Shown: positions 53,221 to 62,693, counted from the first letter of the stretch. The stretch is 64,000 nt of DNA from JAVVSR01 sp036654095 (GCA_036654095.1 JAVVSR010000004.1:52703-116702); one strand, 5' to 3'. Made by a program: numbers and translations. The notes: generated by a model from the letters alone, not told the origin.

Positions 53221-55116
53221 TTATATTTCCTCCAATATATTTTCCGATTTTAAAATAAGAACCGAGTTAGCGGGAACTGTCATACTAATAGAAAACGGCA
53301 ATCCGTGCATACTTTTTGAACTAGCATTGTAGTGAGGTTTTGCATTGGAATTTCCACCATACTTTTTCAAAATCGAACTAAATTCAACCTTGTATTTTTT
53401 ATTTTCAGGCACACCCATACTATATTTTTTTCGTTCAATCGGCGAAAAATTAATAACCGTTAAAAGATACTCGCCCGATTCATCATAGCGCAAATATGAA
53501 ATTATATTTTGCGTATTGTCATCAACAGAAACCCAACGGAAACCTTCCCACTTGCAATCTTGATTGAACAGCGGCGGATTTTTTAAATAAAACGCATTCA
53601 AGTCTTTAACAAATGTCTGAAGCATTTTGTGCTTTGGATAGTCAAGCAAAAGCCAATCAAGCCCTGCGTCGAATTTCCATTCAATAAATTGCCCGAATTC
53701 GCTGCCCATAAATAAAAGTTTTTTGCCGGGGTGTGTCATCATATAGCCGTAAAACGCCTTAACTCCTTCAAACTTTTCGTTGTATTCGGTAGGTATACGG
53801 TCAATAATCGACTTTTTTCCGTGGACAACTTCATCGTGCGAAAGCGGTAAAATGTAGTTTTCGCTATATGCGTATGAAATAGAAAACGTCAGTTTATCGT
53901 GCATATCCTTGCGATAAAAAGGATTTGCCGATATATATTCCAAACTGTCATTCATCCAACCCATATTCCATTTAAAATTAAACCCAAGCCCACCGTCAAA
54001 AGGCGGTTTAGTAATCATTGGATAACACGTCGACTCCTCAGCGATGGTCATAACTCCCTTGTTCTGAGTCAGTATAGCAGTGTTTAGACGCTGCAAAAAT
54101 TCCTTTGCTTCTATATTATAATTGCCCCCTTCTTTATTGGGCAACCACTCGCCATCTTTGCGGTTATAATCCAAATAAAGCATTGCGGCAACCGCGTCAA
54201 CCCGCAAGCCGTCTATATGATAATTTCTAAACCAAAAACTTGCTGCCGATATCAAAAAACTTTGCACTTCAGATTTACCGTAATCAAATACCTTAGTGCC
54301 CCACTCCTTATGTTCGCCCTTACGCGGGTCAGCGTATTCGTACAAAGGCGTACCGTCAAACATAGCAAGCCCGTGCACGTCCTTCGGGAAGTGCGCGATA
54401 ACCCAATCTAAAATAACACCTATTCCCGACTCGTGACATTTGTCAATAAAATACATCAAGTCAGCGGGAGTACCATACCTTGAAGTGGGCGCAAATAACC
54501 CCGTTACTTGATAACCCCAACTAGCGTCATATGGATATTCCGTAAGTGGCATAAGCTCAATATGTGTATAATTCATTTTTTTAACGTACGAAACCAACTC
54601 ATCTGCCAACTGGCGATAGCTGTAAACGTTGCCGTCAGAGTGTCGCCTCCAACTTCCCAAATGAACCTCGTAAATATTTATAGGTTCAGCGTAGGGAACA
54701 AACTTTTCGCGATTAGCAAGCCACTCGCTGTCATTCCAATTATAATTTGAAATGTCATAAAGTTTACTTGCGTTAGAAGGCGATGTTTCAAAGTGTAACC
54801 CAAACGGGTCAGCCTTTAAAACAACCTTGCCTCGCTTATCTGTAATTGCAAATTTATAATTGTCATAAACCTTTAGGCCAAACACTGTAACTTCCCAAAT
54901 ACCACCTTCGTCTACAACCATAGGCGTTGTTCCAACTTTCCACAAGTTAAAATCGCCAACAAGCGAAACAGCTTTCGCGTTGGGCGCCCACACGTGAAAA
55001 TTAAACCCGCTTTTCTCCCCTTTTTTCACTAATTTAGGGCAAAACAATTTATCAGCCTCAAAATTTGTGCCTTCGTGAAATAGATATTTTGGAAATCCCT
55101 CTTTTGTTTTTTGCAT
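53221..55116 (-). CDS. glgB: 1,4-alpha-glucan branching enzyme
   Basis: GlgB makes alpha-1,6 branches. The 631-aa protein has a CBM48 domain (FNFHVWAPNAKAVSLVGDFN), then a GH13 barrel with GVILDWVIAHFP, GLRVDAVAAMLYLDY (nucleophile), TIAEEST (acid) and LPLSHDEVVHGK. ATG at 55116 has AAAGG upstream; the track-level TTG one codon earlier is less likely. It is the first gene of the glgB-C-D-A operon. Length is normal for the shorter GlgB type. Confidence 0.96.
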   Translation of the reverse strand: MQKTKEGFPKYLFHEGTNFEADKLFCPKLVKKGEKSGFNFHVWAPNAKAVSLVGDFNLWKVGTTPMVVDEGGIWEVTVFGLKVYDNYKFAITDKRGKVVLKADPFGLHFETSPSNASKLYDISNYNWNDSEWLANREKFVPYAEPINIYEVHLGSWRRHSDGNVYSYRQLADELVSYVKKMNYTHIELMPLTEYPYDASWGYQVTGLFAPTSRYGTPADLMYFIDKCHESGIGVILDWVIAHFPKDVHGLAMFDGTPLYEYADPRKGEHKEWGTKVFDYGKSEVQSFLISAASFWFRNYHIDGLRVDAVAAMLYLDYNRKDGEWLPNKEGGNYNIEAKEFLQRLNTAILTQNKGVMTIAEESTCYPMITKPPFDGGLGFNFKWNMGWMNDSLEYISANPFYRKDMHDKLTFSISYAYSENYILPLSHDEVVHGKKSIIDRIPTEYNEKFEGVKAFYGYMMTHPGKKLLFMGSEFGQFIEWKFDAGLDWLLLDYPKHKMLQTFVKDLNAFYLKNPPLFNQDCKWEGFRWVSVDDNTQNIISYLRYDESGEYLLTVINFSPIERKKYSMGVPENKKYKVEFSSILKKYGGNSNAKPHYNASSKSMHGLPFSISMTVPANSVLILKSENILEEI

Positions 55117-55262
55117 CAATGATTAACCTTTAATTAGTTGTTATATTCATTATAGCAAAAATTTGAAGCAATTACAATAGCTATTTAAATTTTGTAAGAT
55201 GATTTTGGATAAAATTGGTTAAAAAATGTTTTAATTTGTCAAAACAATAGAAATAAAAAGAA

Positions 55263-55283
55263 ACCACTTAAATAACAAGTGGC
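55263..55283 (-). terminator. Terminator of ispE
   Basis: A CCACTT/AAGTGG stem with a 7-nt loop, then TTTCTTTTT on minus. It separates ispE from the glycogen operon. Confidence 0.7.
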
Positions 55284-55313
55284 TTAAATTGTTTTAAGTT
55301 TATTTAAAGCAAA

Positions 55314-56108
55314 TTAAATGAAATTTGTTTTAATTAATTTGTCCGAAACATTGCTTTTGAACAGTCCGTACACCGCGCTTCCGCTTCCTGACATATTAAC
55401 TCCATCTGCGCCGAGTTCCGCGAGTCGCGCTAGCGATGGCGCGATATCTGAATTCAATCGCAAGGCAGGCAGCAATAAGTCATTGCTTAGATATTTTTTC
55501 AAATCAAAATCAGGTTTACCTATATTGTTTATTAGTTCGGCGGTACTAGTTCCCCCTTGCAACTTCATTTGGTCAAACATTTGATAGCACGCAACCGTTG
55601 ACACCCCGCTTCCTGAAATAATACCTATATTATATGGCGCTATTTCGCTTATTTTTGTAACTATTTCGCCAATTCCCCGAACACGCTTTATCCCCTCGTC
55701 ATACATACAAGGCGCGTCGCTTCCTATTTGAAGCAAAAACTCGGTACTAATTTTTTTTCGAGGTATGCCCAACATTTCCGAAAGCCCCTTTACCACAGCA
55801 ACGCCATCTGCCGTTGAACCGCCAAGACCACCCGACAACGGAATACCCTTTTTAATATGAATTTCATAATTGCCTATTTTAAAGTTACTTTGCATCAACT
55901 TAAGTGCGCGCATTGCGCAATTTTTGTCATCTGCGAGCTTTTCGTCCATAAAGCAAAATGACTTGTCCTTTGATGAAACCAATCGCACATCATCGCACAG
56001 CGCGATAGACGCCACCAACATATCAAGCAAATGAAAGCCTTTTGATACGCCACAAATGTCCAAAGTTAAATTGATTTTAGCAAACGCTTTTAATGTAATT
56101 TCGTCCAT
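55314..56108 (-). CDS. ispE: 4-diphosphocytidyl-2-C-methyl-D-erythritol kinase
   Basis: IspE phosphorylates CDP-methylerythritol in the MEP isoprenoid pathway. The 264-aa protein is a GHMP kinase with AFAKINLTLDI at the start, the ATP loop IPLSGGLGGSTADGVAV (about 90-106) and the C-terminal VNMSGSGSAVYGLF. GAGGTAGT precedes the ATG. It is slightly shorter than typical (about 280 aa). It lies downstream of the SipL-like and veg genes; veg next to ispE is a conserved Firmicute arrangement. Confidence 0.94.
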   Translation of the reverse strand: MDEITLKAFAKINLTLDICGVSKGFHLLDMLVASIALCDDVRLVSSKDKSFCFMDEKLADDKNCAMRALKLMQSNFKIGNYEIHIKKGIPLSGGLGGSTADGVAVVKGLSEMLGIPRKKISTEFLLQIGSDAPCMYDEGIKRVRGIGEIVTKISEIAPYNIGIISGSGVSTVACYQMFDQMKLQGGTSTAELINNIGKPDFDLKKYLSNDLLLPALRLNSDIAPSLARLAELGADGVNMSGSGSAVYGLFKSNVSDKLIKTNFI

Positions 56109-56186
56109 ACTACCTCGTGGATATAAATATAATAGTCTTGCAAAGTTGCAAGACTATTATATCATATAACACGACTCATTTTCAAG

Positions 56187-57689
56187 TTAAAATTCAAAGT
56201 TGATTTGCCGATAGAAAATTATTTTGTCGCCACTGTTAAACGGTTCGGAAAGCTCAGGGTTTTGCTCTCTTAAAACGTCTGGACGAGCGGACAGCGCTTT
56301 TGCGGCCGTCCACATAGTTTCTCCTTCTTCAGCGATATACAAACTAACGGCAGATTTGCTGCCTTCTTTAGTCTCGCCTTCGGTAATTTCAGCAATGTAA
56401 CGACTTTCGCGTCTACCAAACTTTTCAACCTTAAACGAAACATCGGCTGACACTTCAATTTCTCTATCTCGTTTGGTTTTGGCCGTCATACTTAGCACCG
56501 CGCCATATGCCGATAGCGCTTGAGTAGGCGTAGCGGACTCGTCGGCAAACGGGAAAGAATATGGAATTTCAACTTCCGCGCTATTCAATCCATTCTCATC
56601 ACGGTACAAAATACTTGCCGTCATCACTCCTTCAATGTCAATGCTTCCGCTTCCCGAAACCGCTTGCGCTACGGTATTTCGACCCGCCAAAACCGATACT
56701 ACCTCGCGAACAGCCGACATATCTGGCGACAATGAAACTGCGCCCGTCAATTTATCGCTAAAATACTTCATTCCATTATATTCGTCACAAATAAAATTAT
56801 CAAATTTTTCCACAAGCTCGCTGTCGACGCTAAATATATCCGTTACCATTTCACATTGATTTTCAGCATAAACACGCAACTGAATTTCAACTTCGGCTTC
56901 AACGCGAATTACATTGCTTCCCTCAACGCCCGTCAATACCACTCTGCTTGATTTTATAATGCTTTCGCCTGAAATAAGCTGTCCCATACAAAGTTCAGCC
57001 TTTTCAAGTTCCTCGCTAAATTTTATATTAAATGGCGTCGAAAACACATTTTCATTTGACAAATAAGTTACGTTAGCAACAACCATTCCATTTACAAGAA
57101 CATTTCCCATACCGGCGTTGACATCAGAAACGCAACTTGTAATATCAAATAACAATATTTTAGAAATATCACGTTTTGTATCATAGTCGTCATCGATTGA
57201 AAAAGTGCCGCCTACGTTGCAAACATAGTTTTGTGTTGTCAACTTTCCTCGTTCGGCATAGAACTCATCACTTGCCGTTACTAAGCATTTAACTTCCTTG
57301 CTACATACCGAAAATAAGGTTATTTCAACAACCGCTGAAAGTTTAATGCCGCCATTTAAAGCAGTATCAGTGTCAATAACAACAATTTTTCCAAACAATT
57401 TGCCACTTAAAGTATCGATTGGAACATTTTCAGTAAAATCCGCAAAATAATCAAGCCCTTTTAACGCGCCTTCGCTATCAAGATAAACTATCTTGAAATT
57501 AACGCGGCCGCTAACTCGAGCTTCATCGGACATCTGCTCAAGCGACATCAGTTTCCCGTCGGCCAAGACGCTTAACACCTTGCTTGCTCCACCACTTTCG
57601 GCATCGCTTATAAACGTTTCTACCGCAACTTCCTGCGACAATAATTTTTTGATACAATCCGATTTAATGTCATTAAATCCAAAGCTCAT
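56187..57689 (-). CDS. SipL-like spore protein (DUF3794 repeats plus C-terminal LysM)
   Basis: The 500-aa protein carries repeated DUF3794 (SPOCS) domains across residues of about 1-410, recognisable from repeated KIVYLDSEGALKG-, VTYLSNENVFS- and ILYRDENGLN-type strands. A C-terminal LysM domain follows (YIAEEGETMWTAAKALSARP and on). SipL of clostridia has this architecture and binds SpoIVA while the spore coat assembles. There is no signal peptide, as expected for a mother-cell protein. AAGGGGG precedes the ATG. It shows that this organism sporulates or descends from a sporulator. Confidence 0.85.
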   Translation of the reverse strand: MSFGFNDIKSDCIKKLLSQEVAVETFISDAESGGASKVLSVLADGKLMSLEQMSDEARVSGRVNFKIVYLDSEGALKGLDYFADFTENVPIDTLSGKLFGKIVVIDTDTALNGGIKLSAVVEITLFSVCSKEVKCLVTASDEFYAERGKLTTQNYVCNVGGTFSIDDDYDTKRDISKILLFDITSCVSDVNAGMGNVLVNGMVVANVTYLSNENVFSTPFNIKFSEELEKAELCMGQLISGESIIKSSRVVLTGVEGSNVIRVEAEVEIQLRVYAENQCEMVTDIFSVDSELVEKFDNFICDEYNGMKYFSDKLTGAVSLSPDMSAVREVVSVLAGRNTVAQAVSGSGSIDIEGVMTASILYRDENGLNSAEVEIPYSFPFADESATPTQALSAYGAVLSMTAKTKRDREIEVSADVSFKVEKFGRRESRYIAEITEGETKEGSKSAVSLYIAEEGETMWTAAKALSARPDVLREQNPELSEPFNSGDKIIFYRQINFEF

Positions 57690-57754
57690 AATTTGCCCCC
57701 TTGAAAATCTATCATTATATAATATAATCGGGACAAGTCGTTTATGACACTTTG

Positions 57755-58000
57755 CTAAATATTTTTTGATTTATAAAACCTAATATTTTTTGTCATCACG
57801 TCAGAATACGAAAATGTTTGCAAAGGCAATTCTTCACTTGTCACGCGCACTGTAAATATATATGGATATAAATCTTCAATTATGCCTTCATAGCCAATAA
57901 ATCTGTTTCGACCGCGATTGACAATAAGTCGAACGTTACGCCCCTGTAATCGCTGTATTCTTTCTTTTGTACTGTCCATTTTATGTTGAATTTCTCGCAT
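57755..58000 (-). CDS. veg: Veg family protein
   Basis: The 81-aa protein matches Veg: STKERIQRLQGRNVRLIVNRGRNRF, GYEGIIEDLYPYIFTV and FSYSDVMTKNIRFY, the small SH3-like fold protein linked to biofilm and spore formation in Bacillus. The start is uncertain. ATG at 58000 has no ribosome site, and an internal ATG at codon 8 would give a 74-aa protein closer to family length. A nearby ispE supports the call. Confidence 0.85.
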   Translation of the reverse strand: MREIQHKMDSTKERIQRLQGRNVRLIVNRGRNRFIGYEGIIEDLYPYIFTVRVTSEELPLQTFSYSDVMTKNIRFYKSKNI

Positions 58001-58244
58001 AGCATAAGTATTGCCACAATTATAAAAGTTAAACGAATACTAAATAACCGATATTTATCAAACATTTGCAACACATACGCTTCGCTGGTTTTTTTAATTG
58101 TAGTTTTTGCATTTAAGCGTACACATTTACTGTTAATTTTTTATTATAACACCTAAGCTATTATAGTAAATAAACAACATTTGCAAAATCATTTTTTTAA
58201 TTTTGCATTATCTCATTCTTAATTATTATAAATCGACAATAAAA

Positions 58245-58269
58245 AACGCGCTACTTATTGTAGCGCGTT
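58245..58269 (-). terminator. Terminator of the zinc-ribbon protein gene
   Basis: A perfect 10-bp stem AACGCGCTAC/GTAGCGCGTT with a 5-nt loop, then TTTT on minus. Confidence 0.88.
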
Positions 58270-58291
58270 GTATTAATCAAATTATTGACTT

Positions 58292-58786
58292 TTACAAGTC
58301 TTCTTCATCTTCGTCGACTTCTTCATCCTCATCTTCATACTCATCTTCGTCGTCGTCATATTCAAATGCAGGGCCAACCTCGTCATCAAAAACTTCCTCG
58401 CTTTCAAGGTCTTCGTCCTTTTCAACTTCAGCTTCCTCAAGGTCACCCAATAGAACCTCGTTTTCCTCTACTGGCTCAATAGTTTCCTCTTCTACATATT
58501 CACGCCAACTCTCGTCGTCTTCCGCCTCTTCCTCTTCTTCTTTCTCTTCCTCTTTAGCCTTCGACAACTTTTCTTCTCTGCAATTAGCGCATATTTCTTC
58601 GCCATCATCTAGCAAGTTGATTTTACAAACGGGACATATTCTTTCCTCCGTTTCTTCCTCGACTTCGTCATCTTCGATTAGCTTAATACCGCCTATCTTA
58701 AGCTCGGCCTTGCATACATCACATAGGTCTTCTTCAATTTTAATCCAGTTCAGGTCACAACGCGGACATTTTTTGTACCCAGCCAT
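58292..58786 (-). CDS. Acidic protein with two zinc-ribbon knuckle pairs
   Basis: ATG at 58786 follows GAGGTGG. The 164-aa protein starts with four cysteine knuckles: CPRC (C7, C10) with CDVC, and CPVC with CANC, which should form two zinc ribbons. The remaining 100 residues are almost all Glu/Asp (tail ending DEDEEVDEDEEDL), probably disordered. This layout suggests binding to basic partners such as RNA polymerase or ribosome components, but the function is unknown. It is a single gene with its own terminator between veg and spo0A. Confidence 0.75.
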   Translation of the reverse strand: MAGYKKCPRCDLNWIKIEEDLCDVCKAELKIGGIKLIEDDEVEEETEERICPVCKINLLDDGEEICANCREEKLSKAKEEEKEEEEEAEDDESWREYVEEETIEPVEENEVLLGDLEEAEVEKDEDLESEEVFDDEVGPAFEYDDDEDEYEDEDEEVDEDEEDL

Positions 58787-59098
58787 AGAAACCACCTCTT
58801 TTTACGTAAATTTGACTGTCCTAATTCGTGTATATTATATTGATAAAACAATTATTTGTAAACTGTTTTGCGCCACTAAATTATTATATTTTCAAGTATA
58901 TTGTCTTTTTAATACATATTTATACAATATGACAAAAGATTGTTACTAAAATTTGCCAATAACTTGTTTTTATGATTAGTTTTTTAATTGCCGATACAAA
59001 TTATTAATTTTTTTACGATTTTAGGATAAATAAGGATTTTCATTGATTAACGTCGCTATTTCATCAAACATTTAATTATCGAAAACGATTAAAATAAA
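58787..59098. other. Intergenic region upstream of the zinc-ribbon gene
   Basis: About 310 bp, AT-rich. It contains the minus-strand promoter region of the zinc-ribbon gene. No other feature seen. Confidence 0.4.
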
Positions 59099-59123
59099 AA
59101 ACCCGCCACTTATTGACGGGTTT
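59099..59123 (-). terminator. Terminator of spo0A
   Basis: An AAACCCG/CGGGTTT stem extended by weaker pairs, then TTTTTTA on minus, 25 bp after the stop. Confidence 0.8.
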
Positions 59124-59147
59124 ACTGCTTTTATATTTTTTAAAACA

Positions 59148-59918
59148 TTATGCGCCCTCAAGCAACATTTTATCGGCGACTAGCGCAATAAATTCACCAT
59201 TTGTTGGTTTTTCGTTTGCGGCATAAACTTTAATACCAAACAGATTATTAATATTTTCAATTTTTCCTCTGTTCCAAGCGACCTCAATCGCGTGACGAAT
59301 AGCGCGTTCCACCTTGCTGCTGCTAGTTTCAAACTTATCTGCGATAGACGGATAAAGCTTTTTTGTAATACTGTTGATAATTTCGGGAGTATCGACAGCC
59401 ATTTTTATAGCCTCGCGCAAAAACTGATAGCCTTTAATGTGCGCTGGAATACCAACCGAAATAAAAATGTTCGCTATCTTTTCATCAAGCGACTTAGCCA
59501 CACGAACCTCGTGGCGTTTCAAGGGTTGCGCAGACATTCGTACAGGCATCGGCTCAATGCACTCGTCCATATATTCGCGCAGTTTGTCGCAGTTTAGAGG
59601 CTTTGCCATAAAGTAACTTGCGCCTAACCTCAATGACTTTGTAACAAAACCATCGGCCGCCAACTGTGATACCATAATCGTAATTGGCCTTGCGCCAGAC
59701 ATCGCCGATATTGCATTTAAAACGCCAAAACCATCTAATTCGGGCATAACAATATCCAACAACAAAAAAGTAGGTTTGTACTTCTCGACCAAACTTACCG
59801 CCTCTAATCCATCAGCTCCAACGCCCACTATCTTATAACCAGAGGCCGTTTCAAAATATTTTTTAAGTTCATCTGTAAATAATACATTATCATCTGCAAT
59901 AACAACCGTTCGTTCCAT
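59148..59918 (-). CDS. spo0A: Stage 0 sporulation protein A, master response regulator
   Basis: ATG at 59918 has GGAGGGATT upstream and gives 256 aa; the frame runs 36 codons further upstream without a ribosome site. The receiver has the acidic pair ADDN (residues 8-11), phospho-acceptor Asp55 in LLLDIVMPELDG, and the K switch residue near AKPL. The C-terminal DNA-binding domain shows IPAHIKGYQFLREAI, TKKLYPSIADKF and SSKVERAIRHAIEVAWNRG, diagnostic of Spo0A. Tandem 0A boxes upstream suggest autoregulation. The usual partner spoIVB is absent here. Confidence 0.97.
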   Translation of the reverse strand: MERTVVIADDNVLFTDELKKYFETASGYKIVGVGADGLEAVSLVEKYKPTFLLLDIVMPELDGFGVLNAISAMSGARPITIMVSQLAADGFVTKSLRLGASYFMAKPLNCDKLREYMDECIEPMPVRMSAQPLKRHEVRVAKSLDEKIANIFISVGIPAHIKGYQFLREAIKMAVDTPEIINSITKKLYPSIADKFETSSSKVERAIRHAIEVAWNRGKIENINNLFGIKVYAANEKPTNGEFIALVADKMLLEGA

Positions 59919-60061
59919 AATCCCTCCAAAAAAGATAATATATATTATCATACAATAATATTTAACATAAAATCCGCCCGACGAAAGGAAATGTACACCC
60001 CAATATTCAACAAAGAATCCCCTCAAATGTCAATAGTGTCAATCACCCTCTAAACAATGAA

Positions 60062-60080
60062 ATTATAGCACATAATGTGC
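60062..60080 (-). promoter_or_regulatory. spo0A -10 element with adjacent palindrome
   Basis: On minus the sequence is GCACATTATGTGC directly followed by TATAAT. The 13-bp perfect palindrome lies in the -35/-10 spacer, where a bound regulator would block or activate. The -35 is weak, as expected for an activated promoter. Confidence 0.55.
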
Positions 60081-60109
60081 CATAAAAACTATTCATTTCT
60101 ATTTTAATA

Positions 60110-60136
60110 AGTCGAATTTTGTCGAACTTTGTCGAA
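60110..60136 (-). promoter_or_regulatory. Three tandem Spo0A boxes upstream of spo0A
   Basis: TGTCGAA at 60120-60126 and 60130-60136 (plus-strand reading) and AGTCGAA at 60110-60116 are exactly 10 bp apart, so all face the same side of the helix. The two perfect copies match the TTTGTCRAA consensus. They lie about 190-220 bp upstream of the spo0A ATG and 30-60 bp upstream of a TATAAT. Confidence 0.88.
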
Positions 60137-60153
60137 TACAATTTTATAAATAA

Positions 60154-60172
60154 GGCCACTGTAAAAGTGGCC
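60154..60172 (-). terminator. Hairpin after the lipoprotein gene
   Basis: A perfect 7-bp GGCCACT/AGTGGCC stem with a 5-nt loop, with only a short T-rich tail on minus. It ends the upstream gene before the spo0A control region. Confidence 0.65.
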
Positions 60173-60201
60173 ATTACTAATTGCTTTATATTAAAATATT
60201 A

Positions 60202-61602
60202 TTATTCCTTTTTGTCTGCCTCCGCAAACTTTTTGGCATCTTCGGCGGTCATTTTCCCAACCAATTCGGGCTTTTTGCCTAACTCGCCTGCAATATTATA
60301 GCGATGAGTATAATTGGTCACGCTATCAATATAGTACAAATAATTGCCTACAAGTTCCATGTCAATCCAAGTGGTAAGCGGATTAACGTCAAACACCTTT
60401 TCCTCAACACCCGTGCCATCTAATTTAATACGATAGATTGCTTTCGGCGCGCTTGTTGCAGTATAATATACAAAGCCATTACTGATAAACTTAACAGTGG
60501 CCGCTTCATCAATAACAACCTTTTGTTCGTTGCTAAGCTCAGCAGGCTTTCCTGTCGCATCGGCTTTAGCCAAAATTACCCTTGCAGACTCGCTAATTAA
60601 TACGCCGCCTTCACTGCTTATAGGGGTAACGGTTGTTGCGGTATTGTAGGTAAGTTGTTTTTCTTTTAAAGGGTCAAGCTCGGCTAAGGTTGTAAATTTG
60701 TAACTATATAAACCAACAACTTGCGCCGTTCCGCCGATTGTTTTCGTTTTGGTATAGTAAATTGTTAGGCCATCGCTTTCAACTACATAATTAAGCAAAC
60801 CAATTTTAAACAGATTATTCGTATTGGGAGTAGCGCTCTTATCATATGTTGCGCCGCCTATAAGTTTAGTTTGAATACTACCATCGGCGCTAACCGCCCA
60901 CAACTCGTTATAAGTTTTATAGGCCTCTTCATCGGGCAAATTACGAACAGCCAAATTAAAGTTGCCAAAATTAGTATCCGAACAAATCATTTTAACGCCC
61001 GAAATCCTATTCATAACCGAAACATAGTTTTTTTCGTTATTAACTTTTTTTGCAGACAAATCAATTTTATATAAGTCACCACCATTAAATAAACTGATAA
61101 AGCCATTGCAAAACTTAAAGTTTACGCTTCTGTTGTCAATCGTGAAAAGCAACTGAGTTTGCGTAGCATCAATTTTTGTGCGCATAAAGTCTAAATATTT
61201 TGTGTTTACTTCGCCCTTTTTGTCAAGCTCGGTATTAGGAGTTGCATAATAAATCCAGCCATCATAAATATAGATGCCCGACGTAGTGCTTGCGCTGTAA
61301 ATGTTTTTAGGGACAATAACAACTTGACTGTTTTCAACTATCTTGCCATCAACATCAAGTTCGGCGCGCATAAGCGCGGTTTTATAGGGTGTGCCAAAAG
61401 TATTGTCAGCATCAATGCCAAGATAACCATTAATAAAATAAATGTGCTTACCTTGCTTAACAACTAACCCACCATTATTTTCAACGGGCTTACTTAGTTC
61501 AGCTCCGCCAACAGCATCTTGCTTAAAACCCTTATTGCACGCGGTCAGCGCGAACGCCAACACTAACACACAAACTAGAACTAGCAATAATTTTTTGTTC
61601 AT
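60202..61602 (-). CDS. Lipoprotein with DUF5050-like beta-propeller repeats
   Basis: ATG at 61602 follows AAGGAGAT. The 466-aa protein has a signal peptide with lipobox LTAC (Cys at about 21), then repeated blocks built on strands such as IYIYDGWIYYAT, VNFKFCNGFISLF and VGNYLYYIDSVTNYTHRYN. These resemble the DUF5050/LRP-type beta-propeller proteins of clostridia. Its location is the outer face of the membrane. Function unknown; ligand or envelope binding is likely. Confidence 0.72.
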   Translation of the reverse strand: MNKKLLLVLVCVLVLAFALTACNKGFKQDAVGGAELSKPVENNGGLVVKQGKHIYFINGYLGIDADNTFGTPYKTALMRAELDVDGKIVENSQVVIVPKNIYSASTTSGIYIYDGWIYYATPNTELDKKGEVNTKYLDFMRTKIDATQTQLLFTIDNRSVNFKFCNGFISLFNGGDLYKIDLSAKKVNNEKNYVSVMNRISGVKMICSDTNFGNFNLAVRNLPDEEAYKTYNELWAVSADGSIQTKLIGGATYDKSATPNTNNLFKIGLLNYVVESDGLTIYYTKTKTIGGTAQVVGLYSYKFTTLAELDPLKEKQLTYNTATTVTPISSEGGVLISESARVILAKADATGKPAELSNEQKVVIDEAATVKFISNGFVYYTATSAPKAIYRIKLDGTGVEEKVFDVNPLTTWIDMELVGNYLYYIDSVTNYTHRYNIAGELGKKPELVGKMTAEDAKKFAEADKKE

Positions 61603-61731
61603 ACTATCTCCTTGCATCAATTTGGAAATTTATTAGATTATTAAATAATATTAAATAAGTCTTCATAATTATATAGTATATAACCAAATATTGCAATTAA
61701 AATAGGGTAATAAATTGTTATGGAGGAGTTT

Positions 61732-61998
61732 ATGTTTAAAAAGTTCGGTACTTTTTTTAAAATTGACAACAATAATATCAACAATAATGGTAAAAAAAAC
61801 TACGCTACCGAGGATAACGAGCAAAATTTTGAGCAATTTGTTGAAACGTCGTCCGCGCAAACTCCGCCTGAAAAGCCTCCTAAGGAGCAAACCCTTTCAG
61901 ACGAACAAACAGTAGGAACTAGTTATCAGGATTATATCGCGCGCCACCGCCGCCTGTCTGAAGAAATCGACCGCGCTAATCGACAAAAAAACAAGTAA
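61732..61998 (+). CDS. Small polar protein, 88 aa
   Basis: The ATG at 61732 has GGAGGAG 3-9 bases upstream; the in-frame ATG at 61720 lies inside this site. The 88-aa product starts MFKKFGTFFKI and is rich in Asn, Gln, Lys and Glu. It has a Pro-rich centre (PPEKPPKEQ) and a helical, charged C-terminus (YQDYIARHRRLSEEIDRANR). No family recognised. It is followed at once by a terminator overlapping its stop. Confidence 0.65.
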   Translation: MFKKFGTFFKIDNNNINNNGKKNYATEDNEQNFEQFVETSSAQTPPEKPPKEQTLSDEQTVGTSYQDYIARHRRLSEEIDRANRQKNK

Positions 61999-62018
61999 AC
62001 ATTGATGTTTACTTGTTT
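61989..62018 (+). terminator. Terminator overlapping the stop of the 88-aa gene
   Basis: A perfect 14-bp stem AAACAAGTAAACAT and complement with a 2-nt loop and terminal TTT. Confidence 0.8.
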
Positions 62019-62084
62019 GAATAACATTAATTTGGATTTTTTAATAAGTTACAAATTTTATATTGAACCTTCACTAATGTTTAA

Positions 62085-62450
62085 TTAAAAATCAAAGATT
62101 TTTGTGAAATCAACGCTGTCGATTAAAACATTCATAACTTTAATAATAAGTTGACTTTCGCCAACAAAAACGTCAACCGTGCAAAAAATCAACAATCCTG
62201 TTGCAACTATCATAAACAATATGGCTAATATGCCTATTCCGTGATGATTTTCATCTTTATCAAACCTTAAAGCTACGCCCGTGCAAAACAACAAAAACGA
62301 GGCAACTAAAGCCATAAAAAATATCATCGACATAAGCGCGCTTTCCCTAATATGCGCAATATGGTCTAACGGAGCAAGTAACATATAAAGTCCTATTGAC
62401 AAAACCGCGCCCAGCACTATCATTGCAAGATGCCTTTGATTTCTTGTCAT
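62085..62450 (-). CDS. Four-helix membrane protein, 121 aa
   Basis: GAGGAGG precedes the ATG. The product has three to four hydrophobic helices (about 8-28, 38-62, 72-95 and a weak C-terminal one) with a charged loop (FDKDENHHG). No family recognised. It is monocistronic. Confidence 0.65.
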   Translation of the reverse strand: MTRNQRHLAMIVLGAVLSIGLYMLLAPLDHIAHIRESALMSMIFFMALVASFLLFCTGVALRFDKDENHHGIGILAILFMIVATGLLIFCTVDVFVGESQLIIKVMNVLIDSVDFTKIFDF

Positions 62451-62659
62451 AAACGCCTCCTCAATGCCCTATTATTCCCTATATTTTATTATACTAAAAA
62501 ACAAGTTAAATGTCAATATTAATATTTTAAAAGAATAACCTCTAAACCTTAATACTTTTTCCTGTTTTATAGTTTCTTTGTTAGTATTGGCGATACTATT
62601 TATTTATATGTTTTTAAAAACTTAAATAAAACAAATAAAAATACAACCTACTACTTTAA

Positions 62660-62693
62660 AAAACTCCTATGGCAATTTGCCTAAGAGTTTTTT
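62660..62693 (-). terminator. Terminator of the tyrosine phosphatase gene
   Basis: An AAAAACTC/GAGTTTTT stem with an inner TGGC/GCC pairing and a T run. Confidence 0.75.

Noticed and set aside
58203..58949. 248-codon serine-rich plus-strand ORF
   Set aside because: It is the complement of the acidic GAA/GAG-rich tail of the zinc-ribbon gene, giving false Ser repeats.
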